Part shown: positions 52,141-60,755 of the stretch, in pieces
Layout: every line of letters starts with the position of its first letter
How positions within the stretch are numbered: position 1 is the first letter of the stretch
DNA from: UBA4416 sp036676295
Lineage (GTDB): Bacteria > Bacteroidota > Bacteroidia > B-17B0 > Aurantibacillaceae
DNA: 64,000 nt
Assembly: GCA_036676295.1 (NCBI GenBank)
Contig: JAKFDE010000027.1
Coordinates: 338,955 to 402,954 of the forward strand
Direction of reading: 5' to 3'
Program-made: the position numbers and the translations under genes
The notes under the pieces: model-generated
What the model was told of the DNA's origin: nothing
The model's input: only the letters and a program-made list of their open reading frames with translations
Databases searched by the model: none

Positions 52141-52182
52141 AAAAAAATCCGGGGGCTTCGAGTGCCTCAGCCACCGGATTTT
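52141..52182 (-). terminator. rpsA terminator with hairpin repeat copy C
   Basis: On the minus strand AAAATCCGG pairs with CCGGATTTT and is followed by a T run. The loop region contains the 19-base core (52154-52172) shared with copies A and B. Confidence 0.8.
52154..52172. repeat. Short hairpin repeat, copy C
   Basis: GGCTTCGAGTGCCTCAGCC. Compared with copy A (GGTT...AACC), the stem pairs change together (T-A to C-G), which supports a folded RNA or DNA element. Confidence 0.6.
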
Positions 52183-52194
52183 ATTTGGTTCGGA

Positions 52195-53985
52195 TTATTT
52201 ACCGTCCATTTTATCTTTTAAAGCAGATAAAGCAGAGATATCACCTAACGTAGTTTGTTGCTGATTATCTTTTACTTTTTTAACTGCTTTTTTCGTTTCA
52301 TCAGAATCAGCTGCTTTCGTAGCTTTTTCAGTTTTACGAGCTTCTTCTTTCACTTCTTCGTGTAAACGAGCGTGAGAAACAACAATACGTTTAGATTCTT
52401 TAGAGAATTCAATTACTTTGAAATCCATTACATCTTCAACTTTAGCAGTTGTTCCATCAGCTTTGTTTAAGTGACGAGCAGGACAGAATCCTTCAACACC
52501 ATAAGTTAAGCCAATAGTAGCACCTTTATCGTTGATAGAAGTAATAGTACCTTGGTGAACTGAATCAATAGTAAATACTGTTTCAAACACATCCCAAGGA
52601 TTATCTTCTAATTGTTTGTGACCTAAAGATAAACGACGATTTTCACCATCAATTTCTAATACAGTTACATCCATTTTATCTCCAACTTTGCAGAACTCAG
52701 ATGGATGTTTGATTTTTTTGCTCCAAGATAAGTCAGAGATGTGAACTAAACCGTCAACACCTTCTTCTAATTCTACGAACACACCAAAGTTTGTGAAGTT
52801 ACGCACAGTACCAGTATGTTTAGAACCTTTAGCATATTTATCAATAATGATATTCCAAGGATCAGGAGTTAATTGTTTAACACCTAAGCTCATTTTACGC
52901 TCTTCTCTGTCTAAAGTTAAAACTTGTGCTTCAACTTCATCACCTACTTTCAAGAATTCTTGAGCAGTACGTAAATGTTGAGACCAAGACATTTCAGATA
53001 CGTGAATTAAACCTTCAACACCTGGAGCTACTTCTACAAATGCACCGTAGTCAGCTAAAACAACAACTTTACCTTTTACTTTATCTCCAACTTTAATGTC
53101 AGCAGATAATGCTTCCCAAGGATGAGCTGATAATTGTTTTAAACCTAAAGCGATACGTTTTTTATCATCATCAAAATCTAAAATTACAACGTTAATTTTT
53201 TCGTCTAATTTCACGATTTCTTCAGGATGATTGATACGTCCCCAAGATAGATCTGTAATATGGATCAATCCGTCAACACCACCTAAATCAATGAACACAC
53301 CATAAGAAGTAATGTTTTTAACAACACCTTCTAATACTTGTCCTTTTTCTAATTTAGAAATGATCTCACGTTTTTGTGTTTCAATTTCAGCCTCAATTAA
53401 CGCTTTATGAGAAACTACTACGTTTTTGAATTCGTTGTTGATTTTCACAACTTTAAATTCCATAGTTTTTCCAACATAAACATCGTAATCACGGATAGGT
53501 TTAACATCAATTTGAGAACCTGGTAAGAAAGCTTCTACACCAAATACATCAACGATTAAACCACCTTTAGTACGGCATTTAACAAAACCTTTAATAATTT
53601 CGTCAGTATTAAGAGCCTCATTAACTCTGTCCCAAGATTTACCGGCACGAGCTTTTTTATGAGATAATATTAATTGACCGTTTGCATCTTCTGATTTTTC
53701 AATGAAAACTTCGATAGAATCACCAACTTTTAAATCAGGATTGTAACGGAATTCAGATAATGCTACAACTCCATCAGATTTGTAACCAATGTTTACAACA
53801 ACTTCACGAGTGTTTTTTGATACAACTGTACCTTGCATAGTTTGAGCATCAGTAATAGTACTTAATGATTTACCATACAATTCATCTAATGTTGTACGTT
53901 CTGTAGATGAATAATTGTCATTTTTCTTTCCAATTGAATTCCAGTCAAAATCCGGATTACCAACTGTTGCATTTTTGTCTGCCAT
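52195..53985 (-). CDS. rpsA: 30S ribosomal protein S1
   Basis: Six S1 RNA-binding domains in a row (about 50-115, 130-195, 220-288, 305-375, 392-460, 480-545), with typical turns such as GVFIDLGGVDGLIHITDLSW, GAFVEVAPGVEGLIHVSEM and GVFVELEEGVDGLVHISDL. An acidic, disordered N-terminus and a Lys/Glu-rich C-terminal tail flank them. 596 aa, the full-length form. It brings mRNA to the 30S subunit, which matters in a lineage with few Shine-Dalgarno sites. Codon use is that of a highly expressed gene. Upstream is a -7 element at 54080-54087 and a leader of about 90 bases. Confidence 0.96.
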   Translation of the reverse strand: MADKNATVGNPDFDWNSIGKKNDNYSSTERTTLDELYGKSLSTITDAQTMQGTVVSKNTREVVVNIGYKSDGVVALSEFRYNPDLKVGDSIEVFIEKSEDANGQLILSHKKARAGKSWDRVNEALNTDEIIKGFVKCRTKGGLIVDVFGVEAFLPGSQIDVKPIRDYDVYVGKTMEFKVVKINNEFKNVVVSHKALIEAEIETQKREIISKLEKGQVLEGVVKNITSYGVFIDLGGVDGLIHITDLSWGRINHPEEIVKLDEKINVVILDFDDDKKRIALGLKQLSAHPWEALSADIKVGDKVKGKVVVLADYGAFVEVAPGVEGLIHVSEMSWSQHLRTAQEFLKVGDEVEAQVLTLDREERKMSLGVKQLTPDPWNIIIDKYAKGSKHTGTVRNFTNFGVFVELEEGVDGLVHISDLSWSKKIKHPSEFCKVGDKMDVTVLEIDGENRRLSLGHKQLEDNPWDVFETVFTIDSVHQGTITSINDKGATIGLTYGVEGFCPARHLNKADGTTAKVEDVMDFKVIEFSKESKRIVVSHARLHEEVKEEARKTEKATKAADSDETKKAVKKVKDNQQQTTLGDISALSALKDKMDGK

Positions 53986-54079
53986 TTATTTAATAATTGT
54001 ATTCAGCATTTCAAGGCTACCGAAGAGGTTAGTTTTTTAATTTTAGTGCCAACTTTTACCTTGATTAAAAATCGGGCTA

Positions 54080-54087
54080 CAAATATA
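54080..54087 (-). promoter_or_regulatory. -7-like element of rpsA
   Basis: TATATTTG on the minus strand, a full match to TAnnTTTG, about 95 bases before the ATG. No -33 TTTG at the normal spacing. Confidence 0.45.
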
Positions 54088-54233
54088 CGTTATTTAAGTG
54101 CGGAATTTGAGATAAATTAGAAATAAAAATATTTTTTATGTATCTGATAACCAGGTAATTAATTTAGGTATAAGGTTTTGGTAATTACATAATTAGTTAT
54201 ACATTTCGAGTAAATTACCACTAAAAACAGGGT

Positions 54234-54620
54234 ATGAATTCTATTGTAACACATGGCATAGAAATATCAGTTGAAACCCGTTATTATGGTCCTCAATCTG
54301 ATCCTCAAAACAATCAATACTTTTTTGTTTATGAGATTACTATTACCAATAAAAGCGATTTTTCTGTAAGGTTATTAAAACGTCATTGGGATATTACTGA
54401 TGCTTTTGGCGAAAAACGTACCGTAGATGGCGAAGGTGTAGTAGGCGAAACTCCAATTATAGAACCCGGCGAAGCTTTTGCTTATAATAGCGGTTGCGAT
54501 TTTCCAAGCGAAATTGGAAAAATGAGCGGTTTTTACATCATGCAAAAAAACGTTGACGAAAGTTTCTTCAATGTATTGATCCCTGAATTTGTAATGGTGC
54601 TTCCTGCTAAGCTAAATTAA
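54234..54620 (+). CDS. apaG: ApaG protein
   Basis: Single fibronectin-III-like domain protein of 128 aa. Seen: the opening THGIEISVETRYYGPQSD, FVYEITITNKSDFSVRLLKRHW, the family signature VDGEGVVGETPIIEPGEAF, and YNSGCDFPSEIGKMSGFY. Linked genetically to Co/Mg resistance and Ap4A in enterobacteria; the molecular role is not established. Start at the ATG 54234. It is single, divergent from rpsA and about 140 bp upstream of the TlpA gene. Confidence 0.94.
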   Translation: MNSIVTHGIEISVETRYYGPQSDPQNNQYFFVYEITITNKSDFSVRLLKRHWDITDAFGEKRTVDGEGVVGETPIIEPGEAFAYNSGCDFPSEIGKMSGFYIMQKNVDESFFNVLIPEFVMVLPAKLN

Positions 54621-54759
54621 GTTTTCATTATTTTGATAAAAGAGAAATGACAAAGGATTTAAGATTTTTTGTCTTTAGTCATTTATCCTTCATCATTTAT
54701 CCTGTATTGTTATTCCCAAAATAATTGAGATATTTGATGTCTATAAAACAAAACACTTA

Positions 54760-55911
54760 ATGAAAAAATTATCCCTTTTAGCTCTTGTATTAACAGCATT
54801 ATATTCTTGTACTAATTCCGGTTCAAAAAACTCTTCAGGTTTCGAGATCAAAGGAACTCTTTCAAACTCTAAAGGCGAAATTATCTATTTAGAAAAATTA
54901 GCACAACAAGGTGTAAGTAAGGTTGATAGTACAACTATTAACGAAAAAGGAGAGTTTTTAATGCATTCTTTTTCTCCAAGTATTGGTTTTTACCGATTAC
55001 GCATTACAGATGCAAACTTTGCCATGATGGTATTAGACTCTGCGCAAAAAGTATCTATTACAGGTGATGCGCGCGACCTTGGTAATACGTTTAAAGTAGA
55101 AGGCTCGCCTGACACAAAATTATTTTTAGAATACAATGCTTTAGCACAAAATCAAAAACGCCGTACAGATTCTTTGGAAAATATTTTCAGAACGGCTTTA
55201 GTAACTATGAAATTAGATTCGTTGCGTGCCGATTCATTATCTAAAGTTTTACAAAAACCTTACGAAGATATGTCTAAAGAATACAGTGAAGTAGTTGCAA
55301 ATAAAATAAAAGGCAATGCAAGTTCATTCGCATCTATTATGGCTATTCAGCAATTACGTCCGGAAGAGTATTTAGATGTTTTTGTTGCTTTAGATAAAGG
55401 CTTATCAGAAAAATATCCAGATAATACTGACATTAAATCATTTCATGGAATGGTACAACAAACAGCGATGATGGTTTCAAAAACGGAAGCTATTAAAGTT
55501 GGAAATGAAGCGCCTGAATTAATATTACCAATGCCTAATGATAAAGAATTAGCGCTTTCATCGTTAAGAGGAAAAGTTGTCTTAATTGATTTTTGGGCTA
55601 GTTGGTGTGGGCCATGCCGTAAAGAAATGCCTAATGTGAAAAAAGCTTACGAAAAATATAAAAGCAAAGGCTTTGAAATTTATGGCGTGTCTTTAGACAA
55701 AGAACGAGATGCTTGGTTAGAAGCTATTTCTAAAGATGGCTTAACATGGCCACAAGTAAGTGACCTGAAATTCTGGCAAAGCGAAGCTGCACAAATTTAT
55801 GCAGTACAATCTATTCCTTTTACTGTGTTAATTGACAGAGACGGAAAAATTTTAGCAACCGAATTAAGAGGCGCTGAATTAGAGAAAAAATTAGCTGAGA
55901 TCTTAAAATAA
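54760..55911 (+). CDS. TlpA-type thiol-disulfide lipoprotein with DUF4369
   Basis: Lipoprotein signal (LLALVLTALYSC, lipidated Cys17), an N-terminal DUF4369 beta domain (about 28-115; FEIKGTLSNSKGEIIYLEKL), a helical linker and a C-terminal thioredoxin fold (about 245-383) with the active site WASWCGPCRKEMP (C283, C286) and the cis-Pro in SIPFTVLIDRDG. Likely a periplasmic-facing reductase for cytochrome c maturation or other oxidised proteins. This two-domain layout is restricted to Bacteroidota. It is 10 bp upstream of the M1 peptidase gene, so they probably form an operon with lpxH. Confidence 0.93.
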   Translation: MKKLSLLALVLTALYSCTNSGSKNSSGFEIKGTLSNSKGEIIYLEKLAQQGVSKVDSTTINEKGEFLMHSFSPSIGFYRLRITDANFAMMVLDSAQKVSITGDARDLGNTFKVEGSPDTKLFLEYNALAQNQKRRTDSLENIFRTALVTMKLDSLRADSLSKVLQKPYEDMSKEYSEVVANKIKGNASSFASIMAIQQLRPEEYLDVFVALDKGLSEKYPDNTDIKSFHGMVQQTAMMVSKTEAIKVGNEAPELILPMPNDKELALSSLRGKVVLIDFWASWCGPCRKEMPNVKKAYEKYKSKGFEIYGVSLDKERDAWLEAISKDGLTWPQVSDLKFWQSEAAQIYAVQSIPFTVLIDRDGKILATELRGAELEKKLAEILK

Positions 55912-55921
55912 AATTTACTCA

Positions 55922-58900
55922 ATGGAAGTAAAACGTTTATTAACATTCATTATTGGTTTAGTAAGCGTTAGCTTAAATGGATTTTCTCAAGAAAACTATT
56001 TTCAACAAGAAGTTAATTATAACATTGATGTAACGCTTAATGATGTAACTCATGAGTTAACTGCTTTTGAGAAAATTGAGTATATCAATAATTCGAAAGA
56101 CACGCTTCATTACATTTATTTTCATTTATGGCCCAATGCCTATAAAAATAACGAAACAGCACTAGCTAAGCAGTTATTGCAAAATGGCGAAACATCTATG
56201 TATTATGCTAAACCTGAAGAGTTAGGTTATATTGATAGTTTAAACTTTAGTATTAATGGCGAGCAAATACAATGGGAATTTGATAAAGAACACATTGATA
56301 TTTGTAAACTGATATTAAAAACGCCCCTTAAACCATCAGATACGATATCAATCAGTACACCCTTTCATGTTAAATTACCTTCGGCTAAAATTTCCCGTTT
56401 AGGACACATCGATCAGGCATACGCTATCACCCAATGGTATCCTAAACCGGCAGTATACGACAGGCATGGCTGGCATCAAATGTCTTACCTGAATCAGGGA
56501 GAATTTTATAGCGAGTTTGGTTCTTTTGATGTAAAAATTACTTTGCCAAAAAATTATGTATTAGCCGCCACCGGCGATAGAATTGATGAACCAGAAGAAG
56601 AACAATGGCTCCAGGAAAAAGTTACTGAAACCGAAAAGATGTTTGCAGATCCTCGCAAAAAAGAATTCATGTATAATAATTTTCCTGAATCCAGTAAAGA
56701 ATATAAAACCATCCAATTTAAACAATACAGAGTTCATGATTTTGCCTGGTTTGCGGATAAACGTTTTCATGTTTTAAAAGGCGAAGTTCAATTACCACAT
56801 AGTGGTAATAAAGTTGATACCTGGTCTTTCTTTACTAATAATGAACCACACCTTTGGAAAAAATCCATTGAATACATAAACGATGCTACAGCGTTTTATT
56901 CAATGCTAAATGGCGATTATCCCTACAATCATGTCACCGCTATTGATGGGACTATAAGTGCAGGAGGCGGAATGGAATATCCAAACATTACCATCATTGG
57001 CGAAAGCGGAAATGATTTCACCTTAGAAACAACTATTATGCACGAAGTAGGCCATAATTGGTTTTATGGTATTTTAGGTAGTAACGAACGTGAATTTCCG
57101 TTTATGGATGAAGGCTTGAACTCCTTTTACGAAATGCGTTATATCCGTACTAAGTATCCTGAAAAAACATTGGCAAGTCTTTTAGGCAGAGATAGTACCT
57201 TTAAATTTTTTGGTTTAAACAAATTTAAACACAAAGCCGAGTACGAATTCTCTTATCTGTTTTCTGCCCGCAAAAATTTAGATCAACCTATTGCCACAAC
57301 TTCTGCTGATTTTACTGAATATAATTACGGAGCAATTGTTTACAGCAAAAGTGCTTTATCATTTGATTATTTAATGAACTATTTAGGAAAAGAAAAATTT
57401 GACGAGGCCATGCGTTTTTATTTTGAGAACTGGAAATTTAAACACCCCTATCCTACCGACTTAATTAAAACATTACAATATTATTTAAATGCCGATCTCA
57501 AATGGTTTGTTGATGAATTATTGATCACCAATAAAAAAGTAGATTACAAAATTGTTGGGCATAAAGAATTGGAAGATCACAGCCACGCCATTCTTGTAAA
57601 GAACAATGATCGTTTACTAGGCCCTGTTTCTGTATCCGGTATACGAAACGGAAAAGTTGTGGGCACCGTTTGGTATAATGGTTTTAGAGGCAAACGCGTG
57701 TTTGAATTTCCGCCTTCAGAAATTGATGAATTTAAAATTGATTACGAAGAATTCATTCCCGAAGCCAACAGAAAAAACAACAATTATAAAACACATGGTC
57801 TTTTTAAAAGATCAGAACCGGTACAATTAAATTTTATTGGCAAGCTTGATAATCCAAAATACAATCAGTTAAATTACTTGCCAATTGCCGGCTACAATCA
57901 TTACAATAAATTTATGCTGGGTTGCGCTTTTTACAACTACAGCTTTTTACAAAAGAAATTTGAATTTACCGTTGCTCCCATGTATGCCTTTGGCAGCCAA
58001 ACACCAACAGGCTTTATTGATTTTAATAGAAATTTCGTACTTAAACAAGGTAATGTCATACAACAAATTACCTTAAGCGGAAAAGCAAAATCATTTGCGT
58101 ATGATTATTTTGATTCTAAGTTTTTAAATGAAACTTACAACACAACTATTAAATCTTTTAATTTAAACTATTATAAACTTGCGGCAAGTCTTGATTTTGA
58201 ATTAAAAAAACAAGATCCTTTAAGTAAAATCACTCAACACATTGGTTACACTTCAAATTACATAACGCTCGAATCTCCTAATTATAAGATTGATTCCATA
58301 AATAGTTCTGTGGACAAAATCATTACAAGTACTGTTATCAATAATTTTTATTACACATTAAGTAACAAACGAACGATCAATCCTTTTTCTGTTAACTTCA
58401 ATTTCCAACACAACGAAAAATTTGGAAAAGCAAGTGCAGAGCTAAACTATTCTATTACTTTTAAAAAGAAGAATAGTTTGGATTTTAGATTATTTGCCGG
58501 AGCATTTGCTTATGGAAATAATGCTGAAAAAGGCCCATACCGTCTTCGTATGAGTGGATTTAACGGATATCAGGATTATTTATTTGATTACAATTATGTT
58601 GGCCGAAATGAATTTAATGGCGTTGGCTTTGCTCAATTTGTAGAAAATGATGGCGCCTTTAAGGTTTGGACTCCTTTAGGACAATCATCTAAATGGTTAT
58701 TAGCCTTAAATATTAAATCTCCTAAAGTTGGCAAATTACCACTGAAATTGTTTTTAGATCTGGGAACCAGTGAATTCAATGAAAGCTTATTGAACGATAA
58801 ATTTCTTTACAATGTAGGTGTGGATGTGTGTTTATGGAAAAACATTTTTGAGATCTATATTCCATTTGCTTACAGTTCAGATATTAAAAAAGCTTTAGAA

Positions 58901-58996
58901 GTAAATAATAAGGCTGGCTTTTTTGATACCATCCGATTTACATTAAATTTGCATAACATTAATCCAAGAAACATTATCTCGAACAATTTTTTCTAA
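55922..58996 (+). CDS. M1-family zinc metallopeptidase, large secreted form
   Basis: Exported gluzincin aminopeptidase-like enzyme of 1024 aa. Signal peptide (residues about 1-22, ending GFSQ), an N-terminal beta domain, the substrate-binding GGGMEYPNI (the GAMEN counterpart) and the zinc site HEVGHNW (H374, E375, H378) with third ligand E397 in FMDEGLN. A C-terminal about 400-residue beta-rich region (NKFMLGCAFYNYSFLQKKFEF and following strands) is absent from the usual M1 enzymes and looks like an outer-membrane barrel. That region may anchor it. Gene overlaps lpxH by one base (TAATG). Confidence 0.92.
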   Translation: MEVKRLLTFIIGLVSVSLNGFSQENYFQQEVNYNIDVTLNDVTHELTAFEKIEYINNSKDTLHYIYFHLWPNAYKNNETALAKQLLQNGETSMYYAKPEELGYIDSLNFSINGEQIQWEFDKEHIDICKLILKTPLKPSDTISISTPFHVKLPSAKISRLGHIDQAYAITQWYPKPAVYDRHGWHQMSYLNQGEFYSEFGSFDVKITLPKNYVLAATGDRIDEPEEEQWLQEKVTETEKMFADPRKKEFMYNNFPESSKEYKTIQFKQYRVHDFAWFADKRFHVLKGEVQLPHSGNKVDTWSFFTNNEPHLWKKSIEYINDATAFYSMLNGDYPYNHVTAIDGTISAGGGMEYPNITIIGESGNDFTLETTIMHEVGHNWFYGILGSNEREFPFMDEGLNSFYEMRYIRTKYPEKTLASLLGRDSTFKFFGLNKFKHKAEYEFSYLFSARKNLDQPIATTSADFTEYNYGAIVYSKSALSFDYLMNYLGKEKFDEAMRFYFENWKFKHPYPTDLIKTLQYYLNADLKWFVDELLITNKKVDYKIVGHKELEDHSHAILVKNNDRLLGPVSVSGIRNGKVVGTVWYNGFRGKRVFEFPPSEIDEFKIDYEEFIPEANRKNNNYKTHGLFKRSEPVQLNFIGKLDNPKYNQLNYLPIAGYNHYNKFMLGCAFYNYSFLQKKFEFTVAPMYAFGSQTPTGFIDFNRNFVLKQGNVIQQITLSGKAKSFAYDYFDSKFLNETYNTTIKSFNLNYYKLAASLDFELKKQDPLSKITQHIGYTSNYITLESPNYKIDSINSSVDKIITSTVINNFYYTLSNKRTINPFSVNFNFQHNEKFGKASAELNYSITFKKKNSLDFRLFAGAFAYGNNAEKGPYRLRMSGFNGYQDYLFDYNYVGRNEFNGVGFAQFVENDGAFKVWTPLGQSSKWLLALNIKSPKVGKLPLKLFLDLGTSEFNESLLNDKFLYNVGVDVCLWKNIFEIYIPFAYSSDIKKALEVNNKAGFFDTIRFTLNLHNINPRNIISNNFF

Positions 58997-59748
58997 TGCA
59001 AGCCGGTAAAAAAATATATTTCGCTTCTGACTTTCACTTAGGTGTTCCCACGTTTGAGCTGAGTTTAGCTCGCGAAAAGAAAGTTGTTCGTTGGTTAGAT
59101 TCCATCAAACATGATGCTCAGGAAATATATTTAGTAGGCGATATTTTTGATTTTTGGTGGGAATACAAATACACTATTCCTAAAGGACAAACACGATTAT
59201 TAGGCAAAATAGCCGAAATAACCGATAGCGGCATACCTGTACATTTTTTTACAGGTAATCATGATCTATGGATGCGCGATTATTTTACACAAGAATTAGG
59301 CGTTCAGGTTCATCATAATCCTATTGAAAAAATATACAACAACCAATCTTTTTTAATTGGTCATGGCGATGGTTTAGGCCCGGGAGATAACTGGTATAAA
59401 TTTTTAAAGAAATGCTTTCTGAATCCGTTTTTAATTTGGTGCTTTAATCGATTGCATCCTAACTTTGGGTTCTGGATCGCTCGTCGCTCTAGTAAACGCA
59501 GCAGAATAAATACAGGAGATTCTGATAAACAATTTTTGGGTGAAGACGATGAATGGTTGATGACTTATTGTAAAGAAGAAGAAAAAAAGAAACACCGCGA
59601 TTATTATATTTTTGGTCACCGTCATTTACCACTTGATTTAAAACCAACAGAAAACTCACGTTACATCAATCTTGGCGAATGGATAAACTATTGTACCTAT
59701 GTAGAATTTGACGGAGAGAAGTTAGAATTAAAGAAATTTGAACAATAA
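58996..59748 (+). CDS. lpxH: UDP-2,3-diacylglucosamine diphosphatase
   Basis: Calcineurin-like phosphoesterase of lipid A synthesis, cleaving UDP-2,3-diacylglucosamine to lipid X and UMP. Seen: the five metal-binding motifs IYFASDFHLGVP, LVGDIFDFWWEY, FTGNHDLWM, IGHGDGLGPGDNWYK and FGHRHLPLDL. The WEY and RINTGDSDKQF region are family features. 250 aa. The start codon overlaps the upstream stop (TAATG), indicating coupling to the M1 peptidase gene. Ends at a strong terminator. Peripheral inner-membrane enzyme. Confidence 0.93.
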   Translation: MQAGKKIYFASDFHLGVPTFELSLAREKKVVRWLDSIKHDAQEIYLVGDIFDFWWEYKYTIPKGQTRLLGKIAEITDSGIPVHFFTGNHDLWMRDYFTQELGVQVHHNPIEKIYNNQSFLIGHGDGLGPGDNWYKFLKKCFLNPFLIWCFNRLHPNFGFWIARRSSKRSRINTGDSDKQFLGEDDEWLMTYCKEEEKKKHRDYYIFGHRHLPLDLKPTENSRYINLGEWINYCTYVEFDGEKLELKKFEQ

Positions 59749-59766
59749 TTCAATACTATTATAAAT

Positions 59767-59810
59767 AAAAAAGCAGTCAAAGAAATGTTCCTTGACTGCT
59801 TTTTTATTTT
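59767..59810 (+). terminator. Rho-independent terminator after lpxH
   Basis: Perfect 13-bp stem AAAAAGCAGTCAA (59768-59780) / TTGACTGCTTTTT (59792-59804) with a T-rich tail; the A-rich left arm lets it work for the convergent lipoprotein gene as well. Confidence 0.9.
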
Positions 59811-59819
59811 CTTTTGATC

Positions 59820-60683
59820 TTAAGGTAATGTAATTGTATAAGTTACACCATTGATGGTTACTGTAGCTTGATCATCACAAGCACCATTCCCATAATCAAT
59901 ATATCTTGTAGCTTTACCGGCAGGTGTATGTTCTAAAACACCTGACACAAAATGTTTTCTACATCCAATTGCCATGTTTCTAACTAAGGGAGTTGTAATA
60001 ACAGATGTAAATGTATTCCCATTAGCCGTAGTACCTGATGCATTACCTGTAACAGAATAAACATCATCGCTCCAGATCATGGTACTTTCTCCTGCAACCC
60101 ACTCTCTTTGACGAGTACTTTGCCAAGAAACTGTTCCTGCACCATTTGCTTTTATGATTTGAATATTCGCATTGATCTCATAAACCAAATGATTAGAGGC
60201 ATTGTGTCCTTTGTTTGTAATTGATTTGGTTCCTGTTACCTGATTATCATTAACAAAATAACTTTGAGGTGTAACAGTAATAACCGTTAATGAATCTCTA
60301 TATTTACCTGTGAAAGAAAATACTAAAGTTCCTCTTCTATAACGACCATCGTTACATAAACAATTACTGGTTCCAAAATTAACTGTAATTGTTCGTGCCG
60401 GTGCGGCAGAAGAATCAACGGTAACTGTAGCACAAGAAGTACTCAATATGCCTTCTGTATCTGCTGTTTTAAAACTGGATACTGAATAAGTTCTTCCTGC
60501 TTCATCAGCAATACTTGTCATATCATTAACTGTTGTAGATGCTAAAGACTGATCAGATGCTGAAGAGGTGTCTTTGTCCTTTTCTTCAGGATCATTCATT
60601 TTATCTTTTCTGCAAGAACTAAAAGTACTGGTTAAAGCAATAGCTACTATTGTTAAACCTAATGTTAAATGTTTCGTTTTCAT
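59820..60683 (-). CDS. Bacteroidota-specific lipoprotein, 287 aa
   Basis: Lipobox in FSSCRKDKMNDPEEKDKD, an acidic/Ser linker, then a beta-rich domain of about 220 residues: TITVNFGTSNCLCNDGRYRRGTLVF with a Cys-x-Cys, SITNKGHNASNHLVYEINANI, RQREWVAGESTMIW, and a Cys pair at the end (GCRKHF, GACDDQATV). I recognise the pattern from uncharacterised Bacteroidota lipoproteins but know no function. Its upstream region has a 28-bp motif shared with the ECF sigma gene, so it is probably a target of that sigma factor. It lies 72 bp after the sigma operon. Confidence 0.8.
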   Translation of the reverse strand: MKTKHLTLGLTIVAIALTSTFSSCRKDKMNDPEEKDKDTSSASDQSLASTTVNDMTSIADEAGRTYSVSSFKTADTEGILSTSCATVTVDSSAAPARTITVNFGTSNCLCNDGRYRRGTLVFSFTGKYRDSLTVITVTPQSYFVNDNQVTGTKSITNKGHNASNHLVYEINANIQIIKANGAGTVSWQSTRQREWVAGESTMIWSDDVYSVTGNASGTTANGNTFTSVITTPLVRNMAIGCRKHFVSGVLEHTPAGKATRYIDYGNGACDDQATVTINGVTYTITLP

Positions 60684-60711
60684 GATTTTTAAATTTTGTT
60701 TCTTATATCTA

Positions 60712-60739
60712 AGACTTCTAAAAAATTAAAAGGTTTAAT
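60712..60739 (-). promoter_or_regulatory. ECF-type promoter motif of the lipoprotein gene
   Basis: On the minus strand ATTAAACCTTTT, A, ATTTTTTAG, A, AGTCT. It is identical over 26 of 28 positions to 63822-63849 upstream of the sigma gene. AACC and AGTCT would be the -35 and -10 parts. It ends 28 bases before the ATG. Confidence 0.7.
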
Positions 60740-60755
60740 TTAAAATGAAAAAAAA

